Shown: one piece after another, positions 61,701-64,000 of the stretch | Layout of the letters: every line of letters begins with the position of its first letter | How positions within the stretch are numbered: the first letter of the stretch is position 1 | Source: Archegozetes longisetosus | Lineage: Eukaryota; Arthropoda; Arachnida; Sarcoptiformes; Trhypochthoniidae | Direction of reading: 5' to 3' | Assembly (NCBI GenBank): GCA_018873245.2 | Contig: JAEMBT020000005.1 | Span: 10,862,001 to 10,926,000 of the forward strand | DNA length: 64,000 nucleotides | Program-made: the position numbers and the translations under genes | The notes under the pieces: generated by a model | What the model was told of the DNA's origin: nothing | Database searches by the model: none | The model's input: the letters and a program-made list of their open reading frames with translations, nothing else

Positions 61701-62775
61701 CTGACATATTATAAAGTAATGAATTGCTATATTTGACCACTAATTTTGTTACATTAAATTTAAAATTTGTTTCAAAGTATCAAATGTTGAATCAATAAGT
61801 AGTTTATCTAAAATCTGATTAAAATATCAAAATATATAAAGCTTTAACTGTTTGTTTTATCTTAGTTAAGAAGATAAAAGAACAGACTGTATTTTGATAC
61901 GTATCTACACGCATAATCGGTCAGTGAAAAATTATTCATAGTGTGATATTGGGTTAAAATGAACTTTTATTTTTTCATTTTGGGTGAAATGACTATTGGG
62001 CTAAAATAGAAAAATGTTTGGGTCAAAAGCGTCTTGGGTCAAATTGGAATCAGGTCTATGTGGAGGACATCCTCGAAGAGACCTTTCAAATGATATAGGT
62101 CTCGCCTTGAACCTCAGGGGGGCCAAAATAGGCATTCTCCTTTATATCGAACTTTAACATATGTAACTTAAATTCATGAAAAAAATAATTGAAAAAAGTT
62201 GAATGCAAAGTAAATAATTTATGAACTCTTTATCAGTAAAACGATTGACACAAAAGTTCATGATTTTCCTTTGCCATAAGTCAGGCCTAAACTAAAGCTT
62301 ATAAGAACTTTCAAAGTCTTGATTATGTAAATATTAAAGTGATCGCTAAGTATAAAAGGGGTGAAAAAGCTTTATATAACATACCTATTTGACCGATAGT
62401 ACGGATTGATGTACATCATAATTAGTGATAAAACACTTAGTTTGTTAAAAATCTATGAATAGCTTTGTTGCATATCGACGAGAGTATGCGTTATTTACTG
62501 AAAATTTTCGCTAAATTCTTATAAAGAAGCTAAATCATAGTGTTGCAGATCTGCTATATAATGAAGTGCAGGATTAACTTTCAGTACATTCTTCATTTGA
62601 ACAGGCAAAGAGTGAGTTTGATTTATGTTTAAATACTATTAAAAATATACTTATAATTTTCAAAACATTAATCAAAATTAGATTTGATAAATTTGATTTT
62701 ATGGAGTTTCTTAAGGAATAATTCATCACCTGCTGAAGAATTTTGGCGTTGTTTTTTAATTATAATTTATTCATA

Positions 62776-63543
62776 ATGGGTTTAGATACAAATCGTTACG
62801 TCGGTAAAGGAAAACTATCTGGAGAATTTATTTGTGCAATATGCCGAGATATAATACAAAATCCACAACAAATAAATAGCAGTTGTGAACACATATTCTG
62901 CACTGAATGTATATCACTTCTTATAGAGAGAGGTGAAATTTTGAAATGTCCTAACGATAGAAACATCATAGATGAGCCGTATTTCAAGAAACCATCGCGA
63001 TTTTGGCTCAACACTTATGGCAAATTAAAGCTGAAATGCGTGTATAATACTGTTGGTTGCAGAGCTGTTATAGAGATAGAAAATCTCGACAAACACGAAA
63101 ACAGTTGTGAATATAATTCCGAAGCCATTATCACATGTAAAGAAGGATGTAATGCAGAGATGACGAGAAAGCAAGCCAGTAAACATAATTGCGTTACTTA
63201 TCTAAAGATTTTAATTGATGATTTAGCACTATCTAGACCTCTGTCACAACCAGCACAATATTACGGCTCCGTTTATGATGAGATCAAATCAATTAAAAGT
63301 CAATTAAAAGTAATAAATGAAAGATTGGACGCAACTATTGAACGATTGAATGTAAGTTTGCCCGGAAAGAGTCGTGTTACCGAAAAATCTTCACTTGAAG
63401 CGGAAGTACGTTTAGTTGATTTGGAAAGTGGTGTTAGTAGCAGTCCTGCCCCTCCCATAAAACCTCGTCGTCTCGATCCATCAGTGATACACTCGACTAA
63501 GGTAATTCAACCGAAGCCAACGTTTGGAAATAAGTTCAACTGA
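62776..63543 (+). CDS. TRAF6-like RING and zinc-finger protein, copy 2 (truncated)
   Basis: 255 residues from the ATG at 62776. I chose this start because it matches the start of copy 1, rather than the non-ATG extension upstream. RING, zinc-finger and coiled-coil parts match copy 1 closely (FICAICRDIIQNPQQ, CPNDR, LDKHENSCEYN, EIKSIKSQLKVINERLDATI). A one-base loss near 63498 (CGACTAAGG against CGACTGAAGG in copy 1) shifts the frame and replaces the last ~40 residues with KVIQPKPTFGNKFN. The original tail (ESLYGINLTED) is still readable downstream in the other frame. Same predicted role as copy 1. Confidence 0.82.
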   Translation: MGLDTNRYVGKGKLSGEFICAICRDIIQNPQQINSSCEHIFCTECISLLIERGEILKCPNDRNIIDEPYFKKPSRFWLNTYGKLKLKCVYNTVGCRAVIEIENLDKHENSCEYNSEAIITCKEGCNAEMTRKQASKHNCVTYLKILIDDLALSRPLSQPAQYYGSVYDEIKSIKSQLKVINERLDATIERLNVSLPGKSRVTEKSSLEAEVRLVDLESGVSSSPAPPIKPRRLDPSVIHSTKVIQPKPTFGNKFN

Positions 63544-64000
63544 GTTATAAATTTGAGTCGATAACAGATTTTAATTTTAATGTAATCATGAAAAGAAATA
63601 CATCCAATATATTAACGTTTGAAAGTTTATATGGGATAAATTTGACAGAAGACTAAAAGGTATAATATTAATTTCGAATTAAAACTTTTGAGCACTTTAA
63701 ATTTCAAAAATGTTAAATCCGATTTGACTAAGTCTCTGATTGGTTTTAGTAAACTTTGTTATTCTATATAATATTTCTATACAGTGTGTCGTTACAATCA
63801 GAGGATTTGAGATACTTATAACTTTTATGTTTAGATAACTTATTTTATTAAATAGAAAACCATTTTAAAGCTTACAAATGAAATTTTGAGCAGTTTTAAA
63901 TATTCGAAATTTAATGTAGTTATTCGAATTTGTAATAAATGAAACAACGATGGTCTTCGATTGTTTTATTGCATTGCACTGATTTATTGCATTGAGTATC
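63544..64000. other. 3' flank of RING copy 2
   Basis: Contains the out-of-frame original C-terminus of the RING protein up to about 63655 and residual homology to the 3' flank of copy 1 to about 63735. AT-rich DNA with no gene follows. Confidence 0.6.

Larger units (their letters stand above)
57938..62148 (-). mobile_element. MULE (Mutator-like) element, decayed
   Basis: Inverted terminal segments of about 70 bp: GGAGAATTCC, TTGGCCCTCCCGAGGTGCAA and GATCTCTTC on the left, and the reverse complement of a matching block at 62080-62148. Internal DNA has subterminal TGGGTCA/TGACCCA repeats (about 58.6-58.7 and 62.0 kb), the transposase remnant at 58917-60281 and a nested inverted-repeat element at 60703-61700. 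The ends resemble those of the neighbouring element at 56718-57637. No target duplication was confirmed. Confidence 0.65.

Overview
The window is AT-rich eukaryotic nuclear DNA with GT-AG introns, TATA-driven secreted-protein genes and many DNA-transposon remnants. Gene content is arthropod: two glycine-rich secreted or cuticle-type proteins, an ionotropic-receptor-like channel, short-prodomain and CARD caspases, and a GBA-type glucosylceramidase. I favour a chelicerate, most likely a mite, because of the form of the glycine-rich proteins and the presence of a bacterial-looking secreted enzyme. That placement is inference, at about even confidence.

Layout. 0.6-5.35 kb holds a CARD-type caspase gene whose substrate-pocket arginines are missing. 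9.0-9.6 kb is a two-exon glycine-rich secreted protein. 15.2-16.0 kb is a METTL7-like methyltransferase. 19.6-22.9 kb is a five-exon effector-type caspase with a frame break in p10, followed within about 30 bp by a truncated, catalytically dead kinase relic (22.9-24.0 kb). 26.5-28.1 kb (minus) is a two-exon secreted enzyme of unknown activity, possibly acquired from bacteria. 30.8-33.0 kb (minus) carries an RCC1 beta-propeller fused to a PEK/eIF2-alpha-kinase-like domain. 37.7-39.0 kb is a diverged ionotropic receptor. 39.6-40.7 kb is a second glycine-rich cuticle-type gene. 42.4-44.5 kb (minus) is a GBA/GH30 gene and 45.2-45.6 kb (minus) a small cysteine-rich secreted protein. 46.8-63.7 kb is transposon-rich: a Tc1/mariner element with D-37-E spacing, a deleted mariner, a hAT element with perfect 8-bp target duplication carrying a nested foldback, a SWIM-type transposase remnant and a FLYWCH-MULE. 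Between and beside these lie two inverted copies of a TRAF6-like RING gene (51.2 and 62.8 kb).

Two themes stand out. First, caspases, RING/TRAF zinc-finger proteins and an RCC1-kinase family with an intact and a broken copy look like rapidly duplicating stress, cell-death or innate-signalling genes. No joint pathway is shown by the sequence. Second, every frame break that can be placed by homology (nine) is of the same sign, a one-base loss restored by a -1 shift, and five of them sit in A/T runs or short G/C runs. Before calling pseudogenes one should ask whether the assembly carries unpolished single-base deletions. One weaker case, the GBA leader, would go the other way.

Stretches described as empty were read on both strands. 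They are AT-rich with no ORF or splice structure I could tie to a family.
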